From NCBI GenBank assembly GCA_029216955.1, contig JANAVB010002199.1, positions 18,219,053-18,283,052 of the forward strand: DNA of 64,000 nt. Reading direction: 5' to 3'. The notes beneath the pieces are model-generated. The model ran no database searches, was not told the DNA's origin, and saw only the letters and a list, made by a program, of their open reading frames with translations. Every line of letters begins with the position of its first letter. Within the stretch, counting starts at the first letter, position 1. Shown here in pieces: positions 10,372-21,078 of the stretch. Position numbers and translations under genes: made by a program. This DNA is from Iris pallida (taxonomy: Eukaryota > Streptophyta > Magnoliopsida > Asparagales > Iridaceae).

Positions 10372-12400
10372 ATGAAATGAAGTTCGATTACATTTTAGAG
10401 GAGCAAAATCATGAAGACACAATTATTAGGTACGATCAAGAATCGATAGTTTAACACAGGTAGACTAGAACAAGATAGAAAATCATGGTCAGATAGACAT
10501 GACTTAAGATCGAAGTTTAGACAAGTCACAAACGAAGTACGGAGTCACAATCTGGTAATACACAATTTTGAGGAATTCAATGATCTAACAAATAAATGCT
10601 AGAAGGAAAATTTTAACAAAGGTTGATTGAGGTGACGTACGCAATACTCAGGAGATACAGTATCGAATCAGGATGATCGTGCAAGGATCTGTGATTCTCG
10701 AAAACCAATAATCATATAAAAAAAAAATATAGTCTCCAGAATATCCAAGAACATGTTGGTATCTGAAATCACTTTGCTTAGAATCCCTACCCCGCCAGTA
10801 TGTATCTGACTGCAGTAGACTTCAGCTCCGTGACTCAAATAACAATATGTCACCGAATAATCTGTCAACCTTATCCATTTTCCAACAATCATTGATGAAG
10901 CAACCCAAGAGATCAAGGTATGAAGAATATGACAAGTCCCGACAGTACTCGAAAACCTATGATTGTCTGGAATCACTTCAACTTAGAGTTCCTACCTCGC
11001 CAGTGCGCTACTGGCTGCAGTGAACCCTTAGTCTCCATAATCCAGCTAATGGCCGCAGCGCGCAACTGTCATGCCATAGTAGGTCATCGAATAGCCTTTC
11101 GACTTTATTCCTAGGAATTTCAAAAGAGTTTCAAGGAATTCAAAATGAGTTTCAATAGTCCAAGTCACGGAAATGATGAAGTTACCTGACTGTTAGAATA
11201 CATGAGTTTATTAGGTACTAAAAATGACAAGGGATCCAAAAGGGCAGCCAGGGAGATTTAAAATTTCAGACAGGACGAAGTTTCAAATTATGACGGAATA
11301 TCAACTGATATCTGGAATGGTAACAAGATTCCACATATGGAATGTTATCCCGAAAGGATAACAGAGTCTCGAAGGACGAACTGAGGCAAAGTATCAGATA
11401 GAAGACAAGTTTCAAAATAAGAAATAAAATTCCGTACTAGAAACAAGTTTCAATAAAATCTCGAATAAAAATGAAATCTCGAATAAAGCTTTAATTGAAA
11501 CGAATTCCCCAATAGGGTATACAGTGAAAAATAGAAAATCAAGTATCAGCAAGGTCGTGATTAGGAAATAAAATCTCGAATAGAAAATCTTGACGAGGAA
11601 ACAAGGTTTAGAATAGTGACAAAAAAAATAGGTTCTAATAGGAGACAAGGTATTGGATTGTAAACATGAAACAAGCGAATCTCAACAACAACAAAATCGT
11701 AAATAGAGAACAAGTCCCGAATAAAGTCAAGAATGGGAAATAGAATCTCAAAACAAGCATCAATAGAAGCGAAGGTTCAAACAAGGTTTCAGAATCATAT
11801 TTCAAGTATGAATAATTCTGAATAGTACAAGTTCGATTAGCAAACAAGGTATCAATAAACGAGTAGGAACAAGTATCCATAAAACAAGCAAAATCTTGGA
11901 TAGGAGACAAGATCGAAACAAAAATAGTGGACCAACAACTCTCGACTAGAAAATCAAAGTCATGAATGAGGAAACAAGTCTCAAATAGGAAACGAAATCT
12001 TCAAAACCCTCAAAGGTATCCTCAACAATGTCCTAAATAGGACAAAGCACAAATAATGCTTCGAATGAGGAACAGGGTTTCGAAATAAGTCTCGAGTAGG
12101 AATTAAATCTTAATTAACACTAAGTTTGATAAAAGAACAAAATTTACAATTAGGAGCCATCACTAGGAAACAAGGTCATGAATGAATGTACAAACGGTAT
12201 CGAATAATGGATTTCAAACAAATATCGAATTGTGGGTCTGAAACAAGTTTGTCGAATATGAAACAATATCTTTAAATAAGTTTCGAACATCAATCAAGGT
12301 TCCAAGATAGAAACAAGAAGTTTCAAGAAATGATCAATGTGTTAGGAGGAATTTAAGGGAAGACTGGATTATTAATCAAGATACATGGTTTTCCCAACCA
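10372..12400 (-). other. Non-coding interior of LARD B with decayed repeats
   Basis: No protein domain is recognisable. Two features stand out. A diverged duplication pairs about 10700-10870 with 10950-11105: both copies carry a gaaaacc...tggaatcact-like block, a ctaccYcgccagt block and a tgcagt block. From about 11150 to 12330 there is a purine-rich run in which gaaacaag, tttcaaa and cgaata words recur at irregular spacing, like an eroded tandem array. Confidence 0.5.
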
Positions 12401-12431
12401 TGCAAAAGAATCTTCTGTCTTCAGTCCATCT

Positions 12432-13146
12432 TCAGTGTTTCTCCGGGACTGGAATCACTTCAATTTCTTCAGTCGTCCTGTCGTAGGCCGGTCCTTGCGG
12501 TAGTCCTCCATGTGGTTGCTGATTCTGAAAAGGTGGTTCCCTTTTGCTGTAGTCTAATGCTCCTCGTACTTGTTCTCGGGCAGTGTAATCAACGTTCTCT
12601 AGCAGTCCTTGATTTGGTGGGCAGTCGATCCGTAGTACAGTATAGCCTTCGTCTTTTGCGGCACTCTTTATAGTGGCATCCTGAGAGGTGGCAGAAATTA
12701 TAAATGATCGTCGGCTGGATCTGAATCTGGATCTCCCGCTGGGGCTGAAGTGCAGGGCTCTGGCAGGAATATATGGCTGCTGGCGTGCTGGCTGCTGAGA
12801 TCTGCTCCTGATGATGCGACTGGTAGTGTGACCGAAGAAACACTGACTGAGTGTTGTGACGCTTTGCGGGTCCAGGGTAGTTGTTGTCTTTGTCATAAAT
12901 CTTCATATTCCTTCTGAGCTTCAGTTTCCCGTTGTGTCCTATTGTCTGTGCTACATTCTGGATCTCCTGGCAGGTGGCTCTAATCTTTAGAGAAGTCGGG
13001 TCCTCAGAAACTTGGGTGATCTTCAGTGGTAACTCCAGGTTCTCGATCTGCTCCTTGGTGTAAGATATGCGCTCGATGTCGAAAAAATCCAAGTGTTTGA
13101 GAGTCAGGAAATCAGAAGTCCTTCCTGGCTCGGAGAGTGTATCCAC
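12432..13146 (-). pseudogene. Possible Gypsy gag remnant
   Basis: Two overlapping minus-strand frames cover this interval, one of 185 and one of 154 codons. The 185-codon frame contains YNFCHLSGCHYKECRKR after a Gln/Ser-rich stretch. That looks like a damaged Gypsy gag zinc finger (C..CG..H...C), and its position near the 5' LTR of a minus-strand element is right for gag. Neither frame is full length, so a frameshift is likely. This is a tentative reading. Confidence 0.35.
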
Positions 13147-13538
13147 AAGTCTAACTTGGAAAGGGTGGCCTGCTTCCTCTGGTTGTCAAGGGACTCTTCA
13201 GACGTCCCGTCAACTACGTACTACCCATGGGGATAGTAGAGTGATAGAACGTAGTGGAAGCTCGGAACCGTCAAGTGCAGGTCAATTGACAGTTCTGGTG
13301 TCGCATGCTTTTGAATTATCTGCAAAACAGAAAACTGTTAAAATAACCTAGACCTACATACAACAAGTGTTTATAGAATATTAAAATACCTGATACACCT
13401 GATATACCTGATATACCCTTATTTCCCGATTTTCCTATGCTGTGATCAAGTTTCCCTAGTGTAAATCAAGTCCTCCAATAGTACGCTAAGTCCTAGGTAC
13501 CATTAGGATGGACCTGCATGGGCCACCACTAAAAACAT

Positions 13539-16500
13539 GTCACGACCCGCTCCCGAATAATCGGACGAGTCGGACACGCCCAGCCTTCGTCGTTAGACAC
13601 GACGAAGTAAGCTATACCAAGCTAGGGAAACTAACCAGATAAACATGAAAATATAGAATCACAGCATCTAAAAACGTATCCCAGAATGATCACCATAATC
13701 CACAAATCTATATGTGTAAATGTACGAGTCATCAAGAATGAAATGTACATAAATTCTAAAGACAATATCTAAGAGTAAGCTAACAGTCTAAACCTGAAAC
13801 CTCAAGCTAAGCCTCATCCTGCTCAGCTAATCCTGGGCTCTGGCCCATAGAGTAGATCAATGTCCTGCAAGCATACCTGCAACATATCCTATTCAAGAGC
13901 GGAGCAAAGTACAGTTCTAGGTAATGAACAATAACATCATGGTATGGAAAATAAATGCTGAAAGAACAGGATAAGAACAAGGTATGTAAAGAACATGAAG
14001 AACATGAACTACTGCTATAAAGATACATGAAAGATCATGACTATGTAAAGATGCAGGAAAGATCACGACTATAGCTAAAATCAAGATCAGGATCATGGGA
14101 ACTAATGTAAGAACAAAATCCTGAACATGTGTGTTATAAATTTGAAATACTTCTATGATATGTGACCGGCTTGGGTAAGACCATGAAAGAGCATGAAAGA
14201 TCCTGAAAGATCATGTAGGTACGGCTTAGGACCCGCGTGCACTGTGCGAGGCCTAAGCTAAAGATCATGAATAAGTATCCGGGTTTGGTCACATATCTAG
14301 AGTATTTCCCCACCCCAAGATGCAAGTAAGATCATGAAAGAACAAGTAAGATCATGAAAGAACAAGCCAGAAAAGATCATGAACGTGTCGCAGTGTGTCA
14401 GCAATAAAGAACAAGAAAATGCACTGATCAAAACCATAGAATGTACTTGCCTTTGCTCTGGAAAGATCGGGAATATGGAGATAGTAATCTCTATGCCCAC
14501 CTGAATTAATAGGTACAAGTTGGTTAATAGATAATCAAGCTCTAAATTGGTGTTTTGTAGTTCTACTATCAATATTGATTAACAAATTATTAACTACTCA
14601 GTAATAACTCCCTTACTCTATTCTTAAAACCCTTATTAAGACATAAGACTAGCTAGGTTCTCAAGTTTCTTAATTTCCAAGACAAAACATGTATCTATAT
14701 ACTCAGGTTTGTTGGTAAAAATTCTATCCTGACTTATCATCTACAAAGGCAGACATTGATGTCCTTAGGAAGCAACCTTCCCAAAGCAATGTCAATATCA
14801 GTTATTAGACTGAAAATGTAGGCAATCTCAGGTATTCAAATGAGACTTCAACCTCACATTCACATGAGATAAAATTCCCAAATCAGATAAGACTTCAATC
14901 TCAGGTCCATGAGATCAAATTCTCAGTCACATAAGGCTTCAGTCTCGAATTCCAAAATCTTCAACATTGCAAATATGGTTCAAAACATTCCTAACTACTA
15001 GTCTTTGTTTAGACAAGTTAAGGAAAGTACTCTACAGACAAACCAAAATAATGCACTAACTCAGCAACTATACTTAATGTTCCCACTATTGATCATTAAC
15101 TACATTAACAATAGATTACATAATACCACCTACGAAATTACAATATGCTATAACAAGTCATTAACATCAAACTGAAAGCATGGTTCAGTGAGTTCCCAGT
15201 GTTGCCCAGTGCCTCAACGCAGCAACCAACCTATACTCGATCCAGCGTCGAACCCATCTGTCTCAACGACTGACACCAACACGACACCAACACGAAGTAC
15301 AAACGACGGGTACGGACACTCGAACCCCACGCACCCGATCATATGTCTGTGCAACCACCAAAATTCTAAGTATAATAAAACTCTTTATTAATCTAGGAAT
15401 CAGAGAAATTACCTGAAGTAAAATAGATCTGAAGCGAAGACACTCTCCACAGTCGGACACAATCTTCACGTGTCCAATTCACCACTCGACCCTTCGTTCA
15501 AACATTTCTTCAAACAGTTGGCAAGCAACAAACAATTTCATGCTCCCGAATCTCCTCTGTTTCATCGAAGTCCAGAAAAATATAGGGAAATCAGATCCAC
15601 CGATCTCAACATCACTTAAGAATATCAAATTTCAGATCTGAACTAAACCTCAGGATCGAAACTCACCAGATGAACTCACAATGAAGAACACGGCCGAGAA
15701 TTTACTGGAACAAGTATCGATTGAGTTCTTCCGTGTTAGCGCTGTCTTTGTTCAGTCGACGGAGATTGCCGGAGGGATTCCATCGCTCGTCGATCGGAGG
15801 AGAATCTTGTTCGTCGTAGATGCCCAAGCGCCGGAGAAATCCGCCGTGATGTCATTGCTGGAGAAGAAGACGAAGCCTCAATCGCCACCGCAAACTAGAC
15901 GTCGAGAGGTGGAGAGAAAGAAGGAGAAGAGGAGGGAGAGTGCTCACCACTGGAGGACGGATCCGGCTGTCCGCGCTTGGTGCTGGAGAACGGAAGTGCA
16001 GATCTGGGGTCGCCATCCGTGGAGGAGAGTCCATCGTCAGCGGGGTGCGCCGCCTGAGGTGGAAGATCCGCGGGGAAGTCGTATACAGTCGTCGTCGCCG
16101 GGAAGTCCTCGCCGTGGTTGCTGCCATCTCTACCGCCACCGGAGCCGTTCGCCGGAGAATGAAGAAATTAGGGTTAGGGTTTCGAAACCAAATTAGGGAA
16201 GAAGAGTGAATAGGGAAGTTTCGATGCTGGGAGTGAAAAATGAGAGAAATTTCTCTCTCCACCCATATAACTGAGAGTGCACATTTGCACTCTAGTCCTC
16301 CCGCCCTAAAATATTTCAAAGGAGACCTTCCACTAAAGCAGAATTTACAAAGACACCCCCTTCCTTTTCATTATTACAAAATTGCTAAAAAAATAGTTTA
16401 AAAATTTTGAAAAATAAGAGGGGACCACAAGTTGGTTGTAACAACTTTTCAAATTTGAAAAGTTGCCCAAAATTAATTCCCTCCAAAACTAAATTACCAA

Positions 16501-16590
16501 ATTTATGAACTAAAACCAATTTATTATTTAAAAGTAACAATATCAATTGTATAATTTTTAGAAATCAAATCATTTATTTTAAAATCTGAA
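13539..16590 (-). repeat. 5' LTR of LARD B, with internal and terminal deletions
   Basis: This 3052-bp copy of the LTR at 6541-10145 has lost about 540 bp: sequence jumps from ctacagacaaacca to aaataatgcac near 15047. Its last bases also differ. It ends ...aaaatctgaa where the other LTR has about 14 more bases ending in GAGTTACA, so the terminal inverted dinucleotide is gone. The target duplication gtgat follows directly. Confidence 0.8.
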
Positions 16591-18184
16591 GTGATTCATG
16601 TCCTGCGGGAATGGTCGAACTCAAAATATCATGACATGGCAATTTTGATTGCTTCGACTTGTGGTTTGAAGCGAAGGTGAATTTGAGGATTGTTAGGACT
16701 TGCGATTGAAGAATGAGAAAACTTGAAGATTGAGTAGACCCAATCCGCATATCAAAAATGAGCAAGTCTAGACGCAACGCAAGAGTTACGTCTCGATGAG
16801 GACGATTATTCTACGGGAATGTTGACATGGTGATTCATGTCCGCCGCGGATAATCAGACTTGCGTGAGATCGGGGTGCGACATATTGCAAGACTAGACGA
16901 CCTTGTGATCGACTACGTGAATTGGATAGGTGGATTGTATCAAACATACTTGAAGAGATACACTACGATAATCGTTATTGCGGACGCACGATTTGATTGA
17001 GGACAACCTATCGTAGGATGACTTTCCTAAACGAGCTCGGACTTGGAATGGAGAATGTGTTGATGCGAATAGGGTGAACGCTGCTTGATGTTTAGAAATT
17101 TGAGTGAAGCGAACTTGGGTAGAAACTCCCGTACGAACGAACAAAAAGGTTTGACCATAGGACTTGGGGCGAGCGTCGTGCGATGACCTTGCACGATGAA
17201 CCGTGAACTTGACTTGTAACTATGACCCTGTGAGATGACCTAGCGGATAGGCGGACGACCCTATGTCGAGTGATTGAACTTGTGTGATTGACCTTACAGT
17301 ATCGTCTGGATGGACGATTGACTTGGGGCAACAAGACTTAGAGTAGGACGGGGAACTGGGAGTGTGCGTGAACGACGACGAGATTGGCCCCAAACGAAGG
17401 GAATGATAGGAATGAATGATGCACAAGTAAAGTTGGGATAACGAATTGAATCATTGATAGGAAGATATACTCGATGATAGTGCAATACTTGGTCTTGAAT
17501 CGGACGGAAATTACATAAACTTGGATGACCCCGCTAAGAAAAAATTATACTGATTTCGTGGACAAGAACGCTTGAGAAGCGAATCGAATCATCTCGAGGA
17601 CCGAGATAAACGATAGTGAGATGCGCACGAGTTCGGTTTTAAATCGAAGTTAGTGAAACGATCGACAAATCGAAACTATCACGAGTAGCTTGTCCGATTT
17701 CGCTAATCGCTAAGTTTGGTTGAAATGTACGTATTCGGGGGACGCCTTGAATATGTGCACGATACAAACTCAGCGATATGATGAACTCGAATGTAGCTGC
17801 GAGTGGGTGTTGAGATGCGCATGAACGAATGAGTGAGTTGCCTCAGCTTGCCTCAGCTTACGACCCTCGTATTTGATAAATTACAACGTGCCTCGTACGA
17901 CCATTACAGTCCCATGACACGACGAAATAGCAACCAAGTCGAAAAAACACAACGATTGAATAGGTACCATCAAGTCTAAAATGAATGGACAGTCATTCAA
18001 TAAAATTCACCAAACACATGCGACATAAAACTTGGAAGGATAACCGAGCATAGTTCGATGCCATCGAACGATAGAGCCGTTCGATAGAATTGTCTAAGAA
18101 ACACGACGACACGAGTTAAGAAATGGTAGGATGACCTGCACTTAGGAAGTCTCGAGGACGAGACTTGTTTTGAGTGGTGTATTA
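16591..18184 (+). other. Right internal region of LARD A, no gene
   Basis: This is the continuation of the LARD A interior after the LARD B insertion. No coding content was recognised. A segment at about 16780-16875 resembles the LARD A LTR end (gaggacgattattctacggg). tcgaggacga at about 18152 and the GT-rich stretch before 18185 mark the polypurine-tract region. Confidence 0.6.
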
Positions 18185-20240
18185 TGTAATGACCCGCTCC
18201 GCCCTAGCGGAACGCCGATTCAAATGGCAAGTGCAACGACTCAAACGAGCCGTCGACCCGAAGAGTTGGCATCGACCAGATGAAGAATCGATGCAAGGCT
18301 TACATTGACCCGTCAAGATGAATCCAGACTTAGACTTTCAAAGGCGCGCTCGGAGTATCGCTCGGCCGATGCAAACATCGCTAAGGTGGGTGGCTCCGAT
18401 GAACCCGTCTTTGCTTAGCCTAGACACATAACAATACGGACACTATTGATAGAATCCCTAGGCGATAACACCGCGTATGCTAATAAATGACTCAACGCAC
18501 CTAGCTAAGAAAATAATCCCATCTCGTATGCTTGTTTAGAACATGGAAAAGAACTTGGAAAATATAGGAACTCTCGTGCCGCGCTCCACGCTCGTGCTAA
18601 GGCACGGGCTTACGTTTCGAGTTCCCTATGCATTCAACAATGAAACAATGAATGGTTTACAATAATGAAACGGAAGACTATCGACATAGTCGTTTCGAGT
18701 AGAGTATAGCAACATTGAAAGGCTACGGGACCGATGGGTCGCCAAGGCGACTCCCGCACTGGGAGTTGCAAAATATATAAATAAATAAGTGAATGAATGA
18801 ATCGATGAATGAATGAATGAATATGTGAATGAAATGAATCAATGAACAAACAGACAAGTAAAAGAATGAATGAATGAAAGATAAGAAAGGAAAGAATGGT
18901 TAGCGACAGGTGTGACGGGCACGTGCAACGGGGCTCGCTACCCACGCTGCATGGACGCCAACCTGGTCGATAACGCATTGTGGCTAAGGGTTAGCCTACG
19001 GCTCGGAGACAGCCGTTAAGTTAAAATGACAATAAAATACGAAATGGTCGTGGACGGACTCATGCACGAGTGAAAAGGGATTCCAAGGGCAACGAACGAC
19101 ATTTTCGTGGCCGGCCTAGGCGGAATCATGGCCTACGGGCGGACAGGTGTGCGGGCTTGGGCACATAACCAAACGTAGGGCCGGTACTTCAATAGTCTAT
19201 CAAGGTGTACCAGCCATCACGCTTGATAGATGAGAATGCCAAAGGGGAAAATGTCCAAAATGGCTGACATGTCAGCGACCGGTACATATAGATTTAAGTG
19301 GGCTTTGTTGGTGGCAATCCACGTGCAAGTCCTTGCATTGAAATTAAAGTAGTCTAAGTTAACTGAACAAAGCACCTTCTGAATAGGCTTGAATATAACA
19401 CACAAAATGATCGAGAGTACTTCGAGAAAACGAGCTAGAAAATACGCCTACGATGCGCTAGGACCTAAGGCAGGGACACGCCCTTGACATTGAATATTTA
19501 CGTGAATTATATTAAGTTGATATATGCGAATTGTTGACTAACTTGGTTTACTTTGGACAGGGAAGGCCGGACGGTTAGTATGGGTAAGTCGTGCATGAAA
19601 TTTCATGTGACACTTGTATTCGGCAACACGAGATAGGCTATGAAATATGCCATGTAAATGATCCTAAGGCAAGATTAGAAAGACAATAAATGATAGACGG
19701 TGCACAAAAGTAAATAGAACGTGTTTGGTAATGATAGCATTGTGGGCGAGCTAGCCTCCCCACCAGTGCATAACAATGTACTGATAACCCCACAGATTTC
19801 TTGCAGGAAGCAGGAGACGTTGTCGGGTGTGGAGCTTTCCTCGAACGTGCTAAGGCGCGGAGCTGTCTCTGGAGCCTTGTAGCGTTGCAAGGAGCTGGAG
19901 CACCATATACAGGACATAATGTATCGGAACATTGCCATGAATTATTCCATGTTGTAAGCCACTTGGCACGCCTTTTATGTTTCAGAGAGAGAGAGAGCTT
20001 GAGAGATTTGTAAACTCGGCCTAGCGCCGCTTGTAAACTTCTTGAATATCAATAAAAGAGTTTGAATTCGCTTCTATTTGTATTCATTTACTTTCCGCTG
20101 CAATGGGGACACTCTGTACGACTCTGCGGCCTAGCTCAAATCGGTCGTTTCTGGACTTGGCCTTGCATGGGCGCAACCTAGGCCCGTGCGGTATCACGCC
20201 TTAGCGAGGACGATCGCTCCTACGGGAGCGGGGCGTGACA
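18185..20240 (+). repeat. 3' LTR of LARD A
   Basis: This 2056-bp repeat is the partner of 2902-4945, followed by the target duplication gggcc (20241-20245). Substitutions are scattered, and small indels occur, for example an extra gaaaac near 19424. AATAAA lies near 20052. Confidence 0.88.
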
Positions 20241-20252
20241 GGGCCGGTCTTG

Positions 20253-20344
20253 GTTTAAGGGATGGAAGAGAGATTGTAAGACGGTTGTAAAATTTTGGTT
20301 GTAGAATGGTAGAGTCGGATGGAGCCAGCAGAGAGGTGAGAGAG
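20253..20344. repeat. Genomic spacer, copy of a short direct repeat
   Basis: About 90 bp separates LARD A and its host MITE from the Copia element. It carries gggatggaagagagattg and a following gtaagacggttgtaaaa block, which recur at 25925-25960, and a gagaggtgagagag end also found near 2563-2578. With insertions removed, two tandem copies of a roughly 110-bp unit remain. gagag at 20340-20344 is the Copia target duplication. Confidence 0.65.
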
Positions 20345-21061
20345 TGTTGGGAACGAAGCGTGGAAACCGTTCCCCCAAACCAGAAAGTCCTGCGAGAGAA
20401 CCGAGCAAAAGCACACAAACCAAAAACCCCAAACACAATCGCAGACACAAAGATTTTGACGTAAAAAATCCTTGCGAAAAAACCACGGGACGATCGGAGT
20501 CCAACCCTGAAGAACCTCCACTAATGGAATAAAGAGAATACATCCTCTACAAGCTCCTCCGATCCAACACGGATCACCACAGCTCACTTGAAAGAAGAAA
20601 TTTTTTGATTGCGGACTCCGAAGAACAAGAGATGCCGAAAAATTATTCGAAGCAATCTCTCTTTCACAATAGTTCTTAATCCTCTCTCTCTCAAAGATTG
20701 TAAAGCACTCTTTTTTGAGATGATTTTACAACATCACCCTTTTATAAGCCCTTGGTAACCCATATATGGAAGGCCAATATATATGGAAACTTCCAATATA
20801 AATCAATCATATATTTAATGGAAATCCAATCATAATTAGCTTACCATAATTGGAAACCCAATAATATGGAAAGCTACTATATGAAGGGTCCAATCATAAA
20901 TATATAATCAAAGTAAATATGGAAATCCAATCATATATTTCCTTACCATATATGTACCAAAATAAAATCCATGCACTCCCCAAGCTTCTCCGACACACGG
21001 ATGGCGCTCGTTGCTCTCCGGGATATTCTCTACATAGGTGGGAACCCCACCCACTCCAACA
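20345..21061 (-). repeat. 3' LTR of Copia element 1
   Basis: This 717-bp repeat matches 25173-25902 with a few substitutions and short indels, for example a missing actagcatgc block near 20731. It starts TG, ends CA and adjoins gagag. Confidence 0.9.
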
Positions 21062-21078
21062 AATCTCCCCCTTCACAA

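Larger units (their letters stand above)
6541..16590 (-). mobile_element. LARD B: Gypsy-type element with 3.6-kb LTRs, nested in LARD A
   Basis: Repeats at 6541-10145 and 13539-16590 both start with TGTCACGACCCGCTCCCG. The target duplication is gtgat (6536-6540 and 16591-16595). Orientation is reverse: just outside the left LTR, on the minus strand, lie the conserved word tttcgaggacgaaatt and a purine tract (aaggagggaag), the usual Gypsy 3' signature. Only a 3.4-kb interior remains, with a Gypsy integrase C-terminal scrap and a gag-like scrap, so it cannot supply its own enzymes. The two LTRs are almost identical, which makes it younger than LARD A, as nesting requires. No convincing tRNA-iMet primer site adjoins 13539. 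Confidence 0.85.
2902..20240 (+). mobile_element. LARD A: non-coding Ty3/Gypsy-type LTR element with ~2-kb LTRs
   Basis: Two near-identical long terminal repeats (2902-4945 and 18185-20240) start with TGTAATGACCCGC and end with CGTGACA. They are flanked by a perfect 5-bp target duplication gggcc (2897-2901 and 20241-20245). A tRNA-iMet primer site follows the left LTR. The motif tcgaggacga, typical of the region just before the polypurine tract in plant Gypsy elements, lies about 30 bp before the right LTR. After LARD B is removed, the internal part is only about 3.2 kb and shows no gag or pol, so it fits a large retrotransposon derivative that depends on proteins from elsewhere. Confidence 0.88.
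2601..20252. mobile_element. Short hAT MITE, interrupted by LARD A (2902-20240)
   Basis: The left end CAGGGCCGGCCCTG (2601-2614) and the reversed right end CAAGACCGGCCCTG (reading back from 20252) match at 12 of 14 positions. The flanks gtgtaagg (2593-2600) and gtttaagg (20253-20260) form an 8-bp target duplication with one mismatch, as expected for hAT. The element's own sequence is only 2601-2901 plus 20241-20252 once the younger 17.3-kb insertion is removed, about 310 bp with no transposase. Inside it, about 2758-2820, is a tRNA-like stretch with an A-box-like tggtgtagtgg and a B-box-like ggttctagcc. Confidence 0.75.

Noticed and set aside
13515..13538. Primer-binding site for LARD B
   Set aside because: The minus strand next to the 5' LTR does not match initiator tRNA-Met; TGGTGGCCC occurs nine bases in but could not be assigned to a tRNA.
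15681..16196. 171-codon plus-strand frame in the LARD B LTR
   Set aside because: Antisense to the leader; interrupted in the other LTR copy; no domain.
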